A stretch of 47,080 bases of DNA from Pelotomaculum_B sp964543575 (GCA_964543575.1 CAZIYV010000009.1:1-47080), one strand, 5' to 3'; positions 33,389 through 42,782 are shown, counted from the first letter of the stretch. Notes: generated from the letters alone by a model not told the origin. Program-made: numbers and translations.

Positions 33389-34288
33389 ATGTTGAAAACT
33401 AAAACAGTGGTTCTTGTTTTAGTGCTGCTGGCCGTATTAATGACAAGTTCACAAGCCTGGGCTTCTTCCGAGACTTTGTGGAAACTGCCGCAAGACATGG
33501 CTGTTGAGGAAGCCGGGTTCAGGCTGGAGGCGCCGGCCAACATAGGTGACCGCGCCATATCCGCAACTGCTGCAATTATGGATTACAGTAAAATAGCCGC
33601 CGTTGACAACTTTTTTGTGGTCAGTGCGGTTGATCTGCGTATGGTTAGTCCTGATAAAAAAGTAATTAACTATTTAACTAAACCTGTACGGCTGGTTTTC
33701 TCTTTTAATTACCTCGACTATAAGAGGGCCAGCCGTCTGAATACAAACCTGTCCATAGGTCATTTTAGAATCGGGTATTGGGATGAAGCGCAAAACAACT
33801 GGACTCAGATACCATCCCAGGTTTTCTGGAACGGCTCTAACGGCGCCGTCGAGGCCGAGTCCACCCATGGAACAGGTAAATACGCGCTTTTATGGTCCTA
33901 CGAGGATGGCGTACAGCTAAGCCCTATCGCGGAAGGCATTCGCATCATGATTCATTTGATTCCTATTAAGTCTGATGTGCTCCCCTATATCGAGGACGGC
34001 CGCACCATGGTCCCGCTGCGGGTTGTTGCCGAAAACATGAAATCGCGGGTGGATTGGAACGACCCGGAGAAACGGATCGATTTGGTGAGAAACGTAGATA
34101 CAATTCAACTGTGGATCGGTAAGTCAGAAGCATTTTTTAATAATAAATATTATCCTCTTGACGTGCCGCCTGAGATTACAAATGGGCGGACCTTTGTTCC
34201 CCTGCGCTTCATAGCCGAAATGCTCGGGGCAAAAGTAACCTGGGATGGTGTAACCCAGACAGTAAAATTAATCAGTTATTCCGTATAA
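33389..34288 (+). CDS. Secreted stalk-domain (copper-amine-oxidase-N-type) protein
   Basis: 299 residues. A signal peptide ends near SSQAWA. The middle part (about 30-175) is a beta-rich domain with FRLEAPANIGDRAISATAAI and HFRIGYWDEAQNNWTQIP. The C-terminal roughly 120 residues form the stalk domain, with YIEDGRTMVPLRVVAENM and the paired PPEITNGRTFVPLRFIAEML. A 26-codon frame with GGAGGTG near its start (33315-33394) overlaps the start of this gene and might be a leader; the gene's own site is the weaker GAGGG 9 nt upstream. It follows the sigma/anti-sigma operon but has its own terminator. Role at the surface is inferred. Confidence 0.8.
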   Translation: MLKTKTVVLVLVLLAVLMTSSQAWASSETLWKLPQDMAVEEAGFRLEAPANIGDRAISATAAIMDYSKIAAVDNFFVVSAVDLRMVSPDKKVINYLTKPVRLVFSFNYLDYKRASRLNTNLSIGHFRIGYWDEAQNNWTQIPSQVFWNGSNGAVEAESTHGTGKYALLWSYEDGVQLSPIAEGIRIMIHLIPIKSDVLPYIEDGRTMVPLRVVAENMKSRVDWNDPEKRIDLVRNVDTIQLWIGKSEAFFNNKYYPLDVPPEITNGRTFVPLRFIAEMLGAKVTWDGVTQTVKLISYSV

Positions 34289-34300
34289 ATAAAATCTGTG

Positions 34301-34340
34301 AACGGCATCTGTTGAGATATCCGGCAGGCGCCGTTTTTTT
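34301..34340 (+). terminator. Terminator between convergent genes
   Basis: AACGGC (34301-34306) pairs with GCCGTT (34330-34335), with further imperfect pairing inside (CATCTG/CGGCAG region), followed by a T-run to 34340. It ends the stalk-domain gene and lies near the stop of the convergent protease. Confidence 0.7.
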
Positions 34341-34362
34341 ATGCCCTGGCTTGCCGCGATTG

Positions 34363-37300
34363 CTATTTCCCAACATAATCCGCGCAAACAGTCAGAAACC
34401 TATCCAGAAGAACAGACATCTCGCCAGCGGTAACAGGATCACCCGCGGCAAAAAGTCCATTGGAACGGCCGTGGAAAATACCGGCGGCGGTGGTTTCGGC
34501 AACCGCCCCCGCCGCCCAGGCGGGAATTTCAGTACTGTCCACGTAGCTTACAGTTACACTTTTTCCTGTGACTATACCCAAATCGCGCAGGGTGGCGGCA
34601 AGAATAACAGCAATTTCCGCACGGCTCAGGACTTTCAGCGGCAGGAAGCAGCCCTCTGCATCGCCTTTCATTATACCCCGCGCCTGGGCCGCAGACACAG
34701 CCGGGCGGGCTATGGCCGCAATATCCGCCTCATCAATAAAAGGAGGGTTGGCAGCGCCGGCAGCTGACCAGTTTAGCAGGCTTTCCAGAATCATCGCGGC
34801 TTCCTCTCTGGAAACATACAAACCGGTCAGGTCGGCTGCGCTATTGCTTAATAAAGGAACCGAGCGAGCTTCTGCAATTGTTTGAGAAACAATCTTTGAA
34901 ACAGTTAGGCCGACTCCTTTTCCCGGGCCAGGCCCTTTGAAAGCAAATTGTTTTCCGGTAACACCACCGGTTTGCCTGTCCACCGCCACAAGGGTGAAAT
35001 TCTTTGTTTCTCCACCGCCAAGCGGCAACATTAAACTAAACTTTCCCGACTCATCCAATAGCAACGTTTGCCTGGAATTGTCTTCCCATATGTTTACTGT
35101 TGCATCAGTGCCGGCCCTGCCGTTTATCCAAATACCGCCCGGCAGGTTAACCGCTGAAACAAATAGTGGCGGGAGCTTGGCAATAGATTTTGCGTATATT
35201 GAAAACAGTATGTTGCCGGCTTGCTGAGGTATGGTGGCATACTCTAAATTCACCTGCTCACCGGGTTTTAAATCAACCGGGAGAACCGGGTAACCGTCCT
35301 TATAAAAATCAGTCTTTTCGGTAATGAGGTATTGTTTGTTATCCCTGGTTATAATTAAACCTGCAGCTTCCTCATATTTATCCAGCACGCTTCGTTCATA
35401 AAATGTCTCCGCCAGATCCAGTCTCCACACTTCTTTACCAGCCGGATCGGTCGCAACCCTGATCCTGCTCCCGGCCGCGATGGCGTCTGCCGTGCTTCTG
35501 ACTCCCCAGCGGTAAATGATAGCATTGGGGGGCAGGTAAAATGAACGGTACTGGTCATTATCATCCAGAAGATATATAGTCCTGTCTTTTCTGGTAAAAT
35601 CTATAGCCTTGCCGTAGAAACCACTGCTGAAAACAACCAGGCCGATAGCCTCCCCGGTATCCGGGAGAATTACAGCTGTAACCAGGTCTCCGGGCTGTAC
35701 TGCCGCGATGCTGCTGGATTGCTTGTCCCTCTTTACCGGAGCGCCGGGTATAAGCCGGAAGGAAGCTCCGTTTTCCAGCCTGATTTCACCTGTGAAAACG
35801 GTAGTCTCACGAACTGTTCCCAGCGCCACCCACCTTTTCACGGCCAGATACTGAATCTCGCCGCTGGAAGGCGACAGGTGCAGCTGCACAGGCATGCCGG
35901 GCAATACCTGATCCAGTTCCTCCAGGGCGCCGGTGCCGAAAGGTGTGTCTGCCTTATCAGCGTTCACATAGCTGTCCTCATAGGAATAGGCTGCTTCCGG
36001 TGAAATCCTGAAAGAGTCTTTGCCGCCTGCCAGGTACAACAGCTTCTGCCCATTTTCCTGGCGGATATTTGAAACGACCCCTTCACGCTCAATATATGAG
36101 GCGCTTACCTGCCTGATTCTCTGATCAAGCGGGTTGACCACCGCGCTTACTTCCACTCCGGGAGGAATATTCTCCAGGCGTGTAAAAGTGTTGTTCAGGA
36201 TTATCTCGTCCTGCGTCAGGTTATATCCGCCCAGACTGGAAGACGGGTTTATCTCAGTTAAGATGTTTCCTTCCATTGTTTTAAGCGCCCTGACCCCTGT
36301 TGAACGCCACAATAGTGCTGTAAGATAGGTCTGTTTCGGGGTTTGAAAAACAGCCGCTCCGGGCAAAAGGTGGCCGGCGTCAACAGAGACTAGATTATCA
36401 TCGATTAAGTTTACCACCGGCGCCCCTGCCACATTTAAGGAGGCGCCGCTTTCCAGTGCAACCGTATTGCCGTCAACATTCTCTATAATATCTTCGGTCG
36501 TTGCCTGCCCCCAGGCCAGAGCAAAATCCTGCAGGGCTATTGGGCTGCCGCTTACAGTATTCCGGCTGATGTTTGAACCTATAACACGCACTGTGTAATT
36601 TCCCGGCATAGGCGAAGCAAGGCAGACCTGTTCTACGTTATTGGTCTTATCAGCGGTGTTTTGGCCAAGGAAGTGATTGCCGTAATACACTTTGCCATCG
36701 GGCGTCTGGACAATCAGGTCAAGATCGTTCACCAGAGTCTGAGTGCCGCCTGGCTCGTCCGCAGGGTCGGTCCAGGCCAGGGTAGCTTTAAAAGGAGCTT
36801 TAGAGTCAGTGACCTGGAAAGTATAAGTTAAATCGGCTCCCTGGGAAACACCGGCCCACTCATCGGCCAGGTTGAACGAGCTGTCTTTTAATGCCAGCAC
36901 CGTTCCAGCCAGGTCAATAATACCAAAGCTCTCTTTTAAGTAAGAGCCCGCTAACGGACGTGAGCCGTTGATCAGTATGGCTTTGATCAGAGCGGCTGAG
37001 GGGACTGACATGTTTTTATGTTCTTTTAAATATTCCCGTAAAAGTGCCGCGTTACCGCCGGCAACAGCCGCTGCCATGCTTGTTCCCTGCAGGCGCGTAT
37101 AGTCCGGGTACCCCTGGAGGTTGCCTTCGATCAGGCGGGATCGGGCAGATATCACCGCTGAAGCGGGAGCCAGCAGTTCAGGCTTAATTCTCCCGTCACC
37201 GGAGGGTCCGCGCGAGGAAAAATCCGCCGGCATGGCTGTATCGTCCGCACCGGGCAAAAAGGCCGGCCTGGGCAGAATTGAAGCGCCGACAGCAAGCGCG

Positions 37301-38097
37301 TTCTTACTGTTCGCTTCAGTGGTTATAGTGCCTGAAGACGGACCGCTGTTGCCGGCCCCAAAAACCACCAGAAAGTCCGGGTGGCTGCGCACAAAATCAT
37401 CTACCTGGGCAGCCGGTTCAAGATATGTGTCCGGGCCCGCGCCCCAACCGTCCACATGCACACGAGCGCCGGCGGAATAAGCCGGCAAAAACAGATCTTC
37501 AAGCTGGGCGGGAAGTTCCGGCACACCATCCTTATTCAGTATGGCCTGAAAATAAATACTGGCGTCAGGCGCGACACCTCTAAACTTACCATTGGAAGCA
37601 GCTCCCGTTCCAGCTATGGTCGCCGCCATGTGGGTGCCATGCCCGTCCGGGTCATCCGGTACATCCCGCCCCGCCCAGGATTTTAACAAAACCACCTTGG
37701 GCATTTTACCAGGTTCACTCTTAAGATCCGGATGGATATCATCCATACTGCCGACATCCAGACCGCTGTCAGCCACGGCCACAATCTGTCCCGCCCCGGT
37801 CAGGCCCTCCGGCACGACAAAACCAGGTACATTTAACGCCGCCGCGCCTGTTATCTCCCTGGCCCGGTCATTGAGAAAAGAAACCAGGTACCCAGCATCT
37901 TTATTGGCATCCTCTGGCGTTAACAAGCTTACCTCTGTACCATTTGCATATGTACTCAGCCTTTGTACAAAAGAGGTGGGGCAGCTGGTACCAGCAGCTG
38001 ACCATGTCCGCATGGAGAAGAAAAATAATAGTAAAAAGGCTAACGGAGCCAACCAGAATATCTTCTTAATCGAATGTTCCCGTCTGAAAAAAAACAT
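34363..38097 (-). CDS. Subtilisin-like (S8) serine protease with C-terminal SLH domains
   Basis: 1244 residues. A signal peptide (IFWLAPLAFLLLFFFSMRTW) precedes the peptidase. Its catalytic triad is complete: Asp110 (IVAVADSGLD), His153 (DGHGTHMAATIAG), Ser340 (QGTSMAAAVAGG), with Asn250 in VFGAGNSGPSS. A P-domain-like part follows (about 415-530), then a long stretch of beta-rich, RNA-polymerase-unrelated repeats to about 1080, then SLH-like repeats (VSREEAAMILESLLNW; VLSRAEIAVILAATLRDLGI; VTAGEMSVLLDRFL). It is exported and should bind the pyruvylated polymer made by CsaB. The start is ATG at 38097 with GGGGGT upstream. It follows mbl on the minus strand after a terminator, so it is transcribed alone. 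Confidence 0.88.
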   Translation of the reverse strand: MFFFRREHSIKKIFWLAPLAFLLLFFFSMRTWSAAGTSCPTSFVQRLSTYANGTEVSLLTPEDANKDAGYLVSFLNDRAREITGAAALNVPGFVVPEGLTGAGQIVAVADSGLDVGSMDDIHPDLKSEPGKMPKVVLLKSWAGRDVPDDPDGHGTHMAATIAGTGAASNGKFRGVAPDASIYFQAILNKDGVPELPAQLEDLFLPAYSAGARVHVDGWGAGPDTYLEPAAQVDDFVRSHPDFLVVFGAGNSGPSSGTITTEANSKNALAVGASILPRPAFLPGADDTAMPADFSSRGPSGDGRIKPELLAPASAVISARSRLIEGNLQGYPDYTRLQGTSMAAAVAGGNAALLREYLKEHKNMSVPSAALIKAILINGSRPLAGSYLKESFGIIDLAGTVLALKDSSFNLADEWAGVSQGADLTYTFQVTDSKAPFKATLAWTDPADEPGGTQTLVNDLDLIVQTPDGKVYYGNHFLGQNTADKTNNVEQVCLASPMPGNYTVRVIGSNISRNTVSGSPIALQDFALAWGQATTEDIIENVDGNTVALESGASLNVAGAPVVNLIDDNLVSVDAGHLLPGAAVFQTPKQTYLTALLWRSTGVRALKTMEGNILTEINPSSSLGGYNLTQDEIILNNTFTRLENIPPGVEVSAVVNPLDQRIRQVSASYIEREGVVSNIRQENGQKLLYLAGGKDSFRISPEAAYSYEDSYVNADKADTPFGTGALEELDQVLPGMPVQLHLSPSSGEIQYLAVKRWVALGTVRETTVFTGEIRLENGASFRLIPGAPVKRDKQSSSIAAVQPGDLVTAVILPDTGEAIGLVVFSSGFYGKAIDFTRKDRTIYLLDDNDQYRSFYLPPNAIIYRWGVRSTADAIAAGSRIRVATDPAGKEVWRLDLAETFYERSVLDKYEEAAGLIITRDNKQYLITEKTDFYKDGYPVLPVDLKPGEQVNLEYATIPQQAGNILFSIYAKSIAKLPPLFVSAVNLPGGIWINGRAGTDATVNIWEDNSRQTLLLDESGKFSLMLPLGGGETKNFTLVAVDRQTGGVTGKQFAFKGPGPGKGVGLTVSKIVSQTIAEARSVPLLSNSAADLTGLYVSREEAAMILESLLNWSAAGAANPPFIDEADIAAIARPAVSAAQARGIMKGDAEGCFLPLKVLSRAEIAVILAATLRDLGIVTGKSVTVSYVDSTEIPAWAAGAVAETTAAGIFHGRSNGLFAAGDPVTAGEMSVLLDRFLTVCADYVGK

Positions 38098-38221
38098 AAA
38101 AACCCCCGTAATGATTCCCGGACTTAATATAAAATATCTTCGACAAGCACTTGGTTTATCCTGTTTTAGATGTAAATAATTTAATTAATTAACTAAATCA
38201 TTGTTCGGAATAGATTGCCGC

Positions 38222-38247
38222 AAAAAACGACCTGGGTAACCAGGTCG
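38222..38247 (-). terminator. Terminator of the spoIIID-mbl unit
   Basis: CGACCTGG (38228-38235) pairs perfectly with CCAGGTCG (38240-38247); six T residues follow on the minus strand. Confidence 0.9.
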
Positions 38248-38288
38248 TTTCTCACAAAAATTCGGCTTTTTGCATTTATTTAGCGTGG

Positions 38289-39314
38289 TTACCTTCTGAC
38301 ACTCTTATTTCTGCTGGCGGCGCTGATTACATTCATATTGCTCAGGGCGCGACCGGTACCCTTGGCGACACAGGAAAGCGGGTCTTCCGCAATATATACA
38401 GGCAGTCCTGTTTCCCTGCTGATCAGCCTGTCTATGCCCTCCAGCAGCGCACCCCCGCCGGTCATGATGATCCCTTTATTGACAATGTCCGCGGCCAGTT
38501 CAGGTGAAGTGCGCTCCAGCACTTCTTTCACACCGCTTACAATCAGTTCCAGGGTCTCTCTGATCGCTTCATGAACCTGGCGCCGGGTGACCTTGACCGC
38601 TTTGGGCAGTCCGGAGAGCATATCCCGGCCCCTGATCTCCGTTGTTTTTTCTTCAGCGCCCTGCAAGTGGGCAGTACCTACTTCAATCTTCAGTTCTTCA
38701 CCAGTTCTCTCACCGATGGCCAGGCTGTATTCTCTGCGGATATACCTGACGATGGCCTCGTCAATCTTGTCCCCGCCCACCCGCAGGGACTTGCTGCACA
38801 CAATGCCCCCCAACGAAAGCACAGCGATATCCGTAGTTCCTCCACCTATATCCACCACCATACAGCCGCTTGGCTGGGAGATATCAAGGCCTGCCCCGAG
38901 GGCAGCGGCGAGGGGTTCCTCAATCAGGTGCGCCTCTTTGGCGCCGGCCTGGATGGCCGCCTGTCGTACAGCCCTCTCTTCGACGCCTGTAACACCGGAA
39001 GGGATGCAAACCATAATCCTGGGCCGGAAAAAGAACTTTTTCCCCCCGTCAGCCTTACTGATAAAGTAGCGCAGCATCTTTTCCGTTACATCATAGTCAG
39101 CAATCACGCCGTCACGCAGTGGACGAATGGCAATAATGTTGCCGGGGGTCCTTCCCAGCATCCTGCGGGCTTCGGCGCCTACCGCTATAACCCTGCCGCT
39201 CTCTTTATCTATGGCCACAACTGAAGGCTCGTGCAGAACAATTCCCTTCCCTTTTACGAAAACCAGCACGTTGGCTGTGCCCAGATCTACTCCGATATCG
39301 CTCCCGGTTAACAT
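38289..39314 (-). CDS. mbl: Rod-shape-determining actin homologue Mbl/MreB
   Basis: 341 residues from ATG at 39314, which has AAAGGGG 8 nt upstream and gives the family start GSDIGVDLGTANVLVFVKGK; an upstream in-frame start lacks a ribosome site. Actin-fold nucleotide motifs are present: phosphate-1 (DIGVDLGTANV), phosphate-2 (CMVVDIGGGTTDIAVLSLGG) and adenosine (IIMTGGGALLEGIDRLI). It forms membrane-bound filaments that direct lateral wall synthesis. Position next to spoIIID, as in Bacillus, favours the name mbl over mreB. Confidence 0.9.
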   Translation of the reverse strand: MLTGSDIGVDLGTANVLVFVKGKGIVLHEPSVVAIDKESGRVIAVGAEARRMLGRTPGNIIAIRPLRDGVIADYDVTEKMLRYFISKADGGKKFFFRPRIMVCIPSGVTGVEERAVRQAAIQAGAKEAHLIEEPLAAALGAGLDISQPSGCMVVDIGGGTTDIAVLSLGGIVCSKSLRVGGDKIDEAIVRYIRREYSLAIGERTGEELKIEVGTAHLQGAEEKTTEIRGRDMLSGLPKAVKVTRRQVHEAIRETLELIVSGVKEVLERTSPELAADIVNKGIIMTGGGALLEGIDRLISRETGLPVYIAEDPLSCVAKGTGRALSNMNVISAASRNKSVRR

Positions 39315-39470
39315 AAGCTTGTCCCCTTTCAAAAAACCCGGAAATGACAAGGCCTGTCCTCTTATTGGTCTTAACAGCAAGCCCGGCCAATCCCAGAATA
39401 AAAGCTGCTTTTTATCAAGCAAAAGTAATATTCTATCTTTTTCAGCAAAATCCTGTTGTCCAACGGCATT

Positions 39471-39722
39471 TTAAGCCAAATCTTTATATTTTCTCCTGGT
39501 GGCTTCTCCGCCCCGCAGATGCCGCTCGGCTTTATTGTATTCGAGAATTGCTTTTATTTCCTGGGCTAGTTGTTTGTTTAAGGAAGGCAGTCGCTCCGTC
39601 ATATCCTTGTGGACAGTGCTTTTGCTGACCTGATATACCTGGGCGGCCTGTCTTACTGTAGCCTGGGTTTCCAGAATATAGGAACAGATATCCAACACCC
39701 GTTTTTGAATATATTCCTGCAT
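39471..39722 (-). CDS. spoIIID: Sporulation transcriptional regulator SpoIIID
   Basis: 83 residues, full length. The helix-turn-helix TVRQAAQVYQVSKSTVHKDM and the basic tail (EATRRKYKDLA) match SpoIIID, the mother-cell DNA-binding protein that modifies sigma-E-dependent transcription. GGAGG lies 7 nt before ATG. It precedes mbl by about 155 bp, an order conserved in spore formers. Confidence 0.93.
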   Translation of the reverse strand: MQEYIQKRVLDICSYILETQATVRQAAQVYQVSKSTVHKDMTERLPSLNKQLAQEIKAILEYNKAERHLRGGEATRRKYKDLA

Positions 39723-40041
39723 TTTCCTACCTCCCGTTTCAGTTGTCAGACGTCGGTAATAAATTAATACACCTGTCCTTCTGTCGTCTGCTCAATGTTG
39801 TTAATTCAGAACATAGCCGCGTAGACATTCAATTTAAAATCCTCGCCTCAATATGGCGGTGGCTTCCTCTAGATATATATGCGGAGGCAGGTAAGAAATT
39901 CGCAAGAGAACAAAGAAACAACCTAGAATGTATTTCCTTATAATATAAAAAAAGCCCCTGTCTTCATCTGATAGAAAACAAGGGCTTATGAATTAATTAT
40001 TGGTATTGTATGGATAACTTTATTTGAAAAATCGATTCTTC
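39723..40041. other. Intergenic region between spoIIID and the stalk-domain gene
   Basis: No supported gene. It contains a short family-3-like word (GTCAGACGTCGGTAA near 39746) and the terminator at 39947-39987. The rest, AT-rich, probably carries the spoIIID promoter, presumably sigma-E-type, which I could not place with confidence. Confidence 0.5.
39947..39987 (-). terminator. Terminator of the stalk-domain gene
   Basis: A 10-bp stem (39952-39961 with 39978-39987, one G-T pair) with a 16-nt loop, then seven T residues on the minus strand. Confidence 0.85.
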
Positions 40042-40587
40042 TTATTGCTGCGGCAGCAGGGTGATACTTCCTGTCTCAGGGTCCCAATCAAATTTAATCA
40101 GTCCTCTGTTATCCCTTATATAGGTTAAAGATAAAACAGTGTAATCCCCTCTTTTCTGGCTGGGTACCTCAATAATCGCGTTGTTTATTATTAACAGGTT
40201 GTTTGATTTTGAATATGAGATTTTGTAATGACTTGGATCCCTGTTTACCCGAAGAAATTCTATCACATTTTTGTATTCCATATAAAGATTGCCGTCTTCA
40301 TACCAGTATGGCCACGTGGTTAGTTCCCCATTAACTTTGATCAGGTTAGGCTGGGTAATAATTACGCTGTTATTATCAGCATCCCAATCAACTTTTGCGC
40401 CCAGGGCTTCGCTGACAAACCTTACCGGGACCATTACCCTCCCACCTATATTCATGGCCGGAACATCAGTGCTTACTTCTCTTCCGTTAACAAGGATTTT
40501 AATAGCTTCTCCCGCATGCACGATAAATGCAGTCAAACTTAGAATTAAAATTATGGTTAAAACGAATAGTACAACCTTTTTTGTCAT
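40042..40587 (-). CDS. Exported stalk-domain (copper-amine-oxidase-N-type) protein
   Basis: 181 residues from ATG at 40587 (AGGGG 8 nt upstream; a GTG three codons earlier overlaps the ribosome site). A signal peptide ends near FIVHAGEA. The first stalk unit is explicit: IKILVNGREVSTDVPAMNIG, then GRVMVPVRFVSEALGAKVDW and NSVIITQ. The second half is more divergent, ending FDWDPETGSITLLPQ. It lies between spoIID and spoIIID, in the place where Bacillus has spoIIQ, but shows no M23 peptidase motifs. Whether it acts in sporulation is unknown. Confidence 0.82.
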   Translation of the reverse strand: MTKKVVLFVLTIILILSLTAFIVHAGEAIKILVNGREVSTDVPAMNIGGRVMVPVRFVSEALGAKVDWDADNNSVIITQPNLIKVNGELTTWPYWYEDGNLYMEYKNVIEFLRVNRDPSHYKISYSKSNNLLIINNAIIEVPSQKRGDYTVLSLTYIRDNRGLIKFDWDPETGSITLLPQQ

Positions 40588-40684
40588 GCGCCCCACCCCT
40601 ATGTTTTTTTCTTTTCTTTCTACATTCAGGCAGGTTTTCCCTCTAAAAATACGATAATCTATTTTTACTCGTGGCCTTAACCTA

Positions 40685-41653
40685 CTATTTCTTGCCCTCC
40701 GTTAACTCCGCCCCACTGTAATAGTGACCAAGAATAGTGCGGTAATTGTAGCCGTGTTCGGCCAGACCTTTCGCCCCGTACTGACACAATCCTACCCCGT
40801 GGCCGTATCCGGTAGTTGTAAAGTACACAAAGTCACCCTCGATTTTCCACGTAAAACTGGTGGAGCGCAGTCCCAGCAGGTCCCTTACCGCCACGCCGGA
40901 AAACTGGCGGTCGCCGATCAAAAGGAGTTTTGGCCGGCCTGTAATTGTTTTTTCAATCACTTTTAAATTCTTTGAACTATTTTCTGTGCCGCTTACAGGA
41001 AGAGCTGACAGCTTGGTGCCCAGGGCCAGGTCCACCTGCTCAAAACTGAAAGATGCGGTTTGCACCGGGTTGGGGTCGGCATCGTACGGGCAGGGAACAC
41101 TGCGCAAGTAGGGGACCTTGAATTTCCACACATCCTCCGAGTTTTCGGTCCTGCCTCCGCAAGAGGCGTGATAAGCCGGGTCAATATACTCTCCCTGGTA
41201 GACCAGCGTCTGCCCCCTGGTCTCATCTACAGCTTTTTTCACTTTGTAATAATAGTTGTAATAGCTGAGTGTACCCCAGCGCTTTTTTAAATCTTCCCTG
41301 GACAGCCAGGCCTGGCCGTGACGCGGGTCATCGCACACGTCAGCGCCCGGGTGAAGCGGATTAGCCACAGCCACGCCGCCGGCGCTGATACGCTTGACAA
41401 TATAGGTCCTGGCTGCTACTGCCTGCGCCTTTAGCGCCTCCAGGGGAAATTCAGCGGGCATTTCTGCAGCTACAACCCCCACCAGGTAATCCTCCAGCTG
41501 CATCGGTTTAATCTTGTTCTCATCATGAACAAACACCCGCACGATAGTCACCCCAGGGAAAAACCTTGCGGGTATCTGCCTGCTTAATAAAAACGGGAGC
41601 CCCAAAATCAAGGCAATAATTATAAGTATAGCGCCTGTTGCAAACCTACGCAT
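40685..41653 (-). CDS. spoIID: Stage II sporulation protein D
   Basis: 322 residues. An N-terminal membrane anchor is followed by the SpoIID domain: LEDYLVGVVAAEMPAEFPLE (with the catalytic Glu), KAQAVAARTYIVKRI, YHASCGGRTENSEDVW and the C-terminal GYGHGVGLCQYGAKGLAEHG. SpoIID is the lytic transglycosylase that cuts glycan strands during engulfment, acting with SpoIIP and SpoIIM in the mother-cell membrane. ATG with GAGGTG 5 nt upstream. Confidence 0.94.
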   Translation of the reverse strand: MRRFATGAILIIIALILGLPFLLSRQIPARFFPGVTIVRVFVHDENKIKPMQLEDYLVGVVAAEMPAEFPLEALKAQAVAARTYIVKRISAGGVAVANPLHPGADVCDDPRHGQAWLSREDLKKRWGTLSYYNYYYKVKKAVDETRGQTLVYQGEYIDPAYHASCGGRTENSEDVWKFKVPYLRSVPCPYDADPNPVQTASFSFEQVDLALGTKLSALPVSGTENSSKNLKVIEKTITGRPKLLLIGDRQFSGVAVRDLLGLRSTSFTWKIEGDFVYFTTTGYGHGVGLCQYGAKGLAEHGYNYRTILGHYYSGAELTEGKK

Positions 41654-41818
41654 AAAGGCACCTCATATCGGTAGTCGGTAGTCAGAATATATATCTTTGT
41701 GGAATACTTGTTTCATTAGTTAGAATACAGAAGATATTATTTCTGACTGCTCACTTCTATAGTTATAATATATACTAACTGGTCAAGGTAAATATTACCT
41801 TTCATTAAATCTTCCTGC

Positions 41819-42616
41819 CTAATATTCAGTAAAAATAACCGGCGAGGCTGCATAAACATAGGTAACATGCTCTACCGGGTCGCAGCGCAGGGCTACATTC
41901 AGGTTTATTTCCTTTCCGGCGTAAGTGATATCTTTCACAAACCGCGGGCTGAAACCAGTCAGACTCACAAGATTATCTTTGATTGTTTTTTCGTGAACCG
42001 CAGCCCCCGCCTGAATCATCATTTTTTCAGCGGCTGCCAGCAGCTCATCCTTGCTTAGTTCGTTATCAATTGTTCCTGAACAGGTTAAAGCTACACGACT
42101 TTCACCGTAACCGCCAAGCACCGAGCCGATCTTACTCTTATAACTGCCGGTTTTACTGCCTGTGTCCCCATCCAAAACAACCATAATATGAGAAACGGTT
42201 ATCCCCTGCTGGGGTTCCATGACCTGCCCCATTACAGCTATAGTACGGCCTCCTTTGGCCAGGCCTTCTACCTTTGCCCCGCGGGCAAACTGATTTTCCC
42301 ATCTTTCTACCTTCCGCCCCGCTTCAGGTACATAAAGCTGCGCGGCAACCATACCCGCCAGCGTTTCCGGCTCATGGATTTCGGCTGCTTTTTCATCCAC
42401 CCTCACCCAACCGGTAACGTTTGTTGCTTTAAACTGGGCCCCGGTAGATTTGATTATTTTAAGCAGGGCTGCTTCTTCCCTGTATGCGCCAATGGCATTC
42501 TTACAGGCCGGAGAAAAAGCGAGAACTGAAAATGAAACGGCAATAAGTATACCCGCAGCAGCCAATAAAGCCTTTTTTTTTGAAGCAAACCTTTTAAACA
42601 AATCTCTCGTGAGCAT
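41819..42616 (-). CDS. ywmB: YwmB family protein (TATA-box-binding-protein-like fold)
   Basis: 265 residues from ATG at 42616, which has GGAGG 6 nt upstream; the open frame continues far upstream but only as translated repeat sequence. An anchor helix (ALLAAAGILIAVSFSVLAF) is followed by an extracytoplasmic domain containing FKATNVTGWVRVDEKAAEIH and YGESRVALTCSGTIDNELS. YwmB (DUF1779) lies next to spoIID in Bacillus as well. Function unknown. The space to atpC holds a repeat and the atp terminator. Confidence 0.8.
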   Translation of the reverse strand: MLTRDLFKRFASKKKALLAAAGILIAVSFSVLAFSPACKNAIGAYREEAALLKIIKSTGAQFKATNVTGWVRVDEKAAEIHEPETLAGMVAAQLYVPEAGRKVERWENQFARGAKVEGLAKGGRTIAVMGQVMEPQQGITVSHIMVVLDGDTGSKTGSYKSKIGSVLGGYGESRVALTCSGTIDNELSKDELLAAAEKMMIQAGAAVHEKTIKDNLVSLTGFSPRFVKDITYAGKEINLNVALRCDPVEHVTYVYAASPVIFTEY

Positions 42617-42782
42617 GCTGTCCTCCGCTATAAAAACATCCATGCTCATATTTTTGCCATTTATTGCATGACAAATACAATCATAGCTGAGACATGTGTA
42701 AATCGGGAACATTCCATCGGGGAGATTCCTGTGAAGTAGGCGTGTCCCCTTTTCCTTAGACAGTGTATCTCTGATCTGGAAT

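Noticed and set aside
25822..34288. Copper amine oxidases
   Set aside because: Only the N-terminal-type stalk domain is present; no catalytic amine oxidase domain or topaquinone site is seen in any of the four proteins.
39743..39943. 66-codon plus-strand ORF between spoIIID and the stalk-domain gene
   Set aside because: No ribosome site, no recognisable protein features, and it runs into terminator sequence.
42739..42765. Further family-1 copy before ywmB (GTGTCCCCTT...)
   Set aside because: Only GTCCCCTT is shared; core and paired arm are missing.
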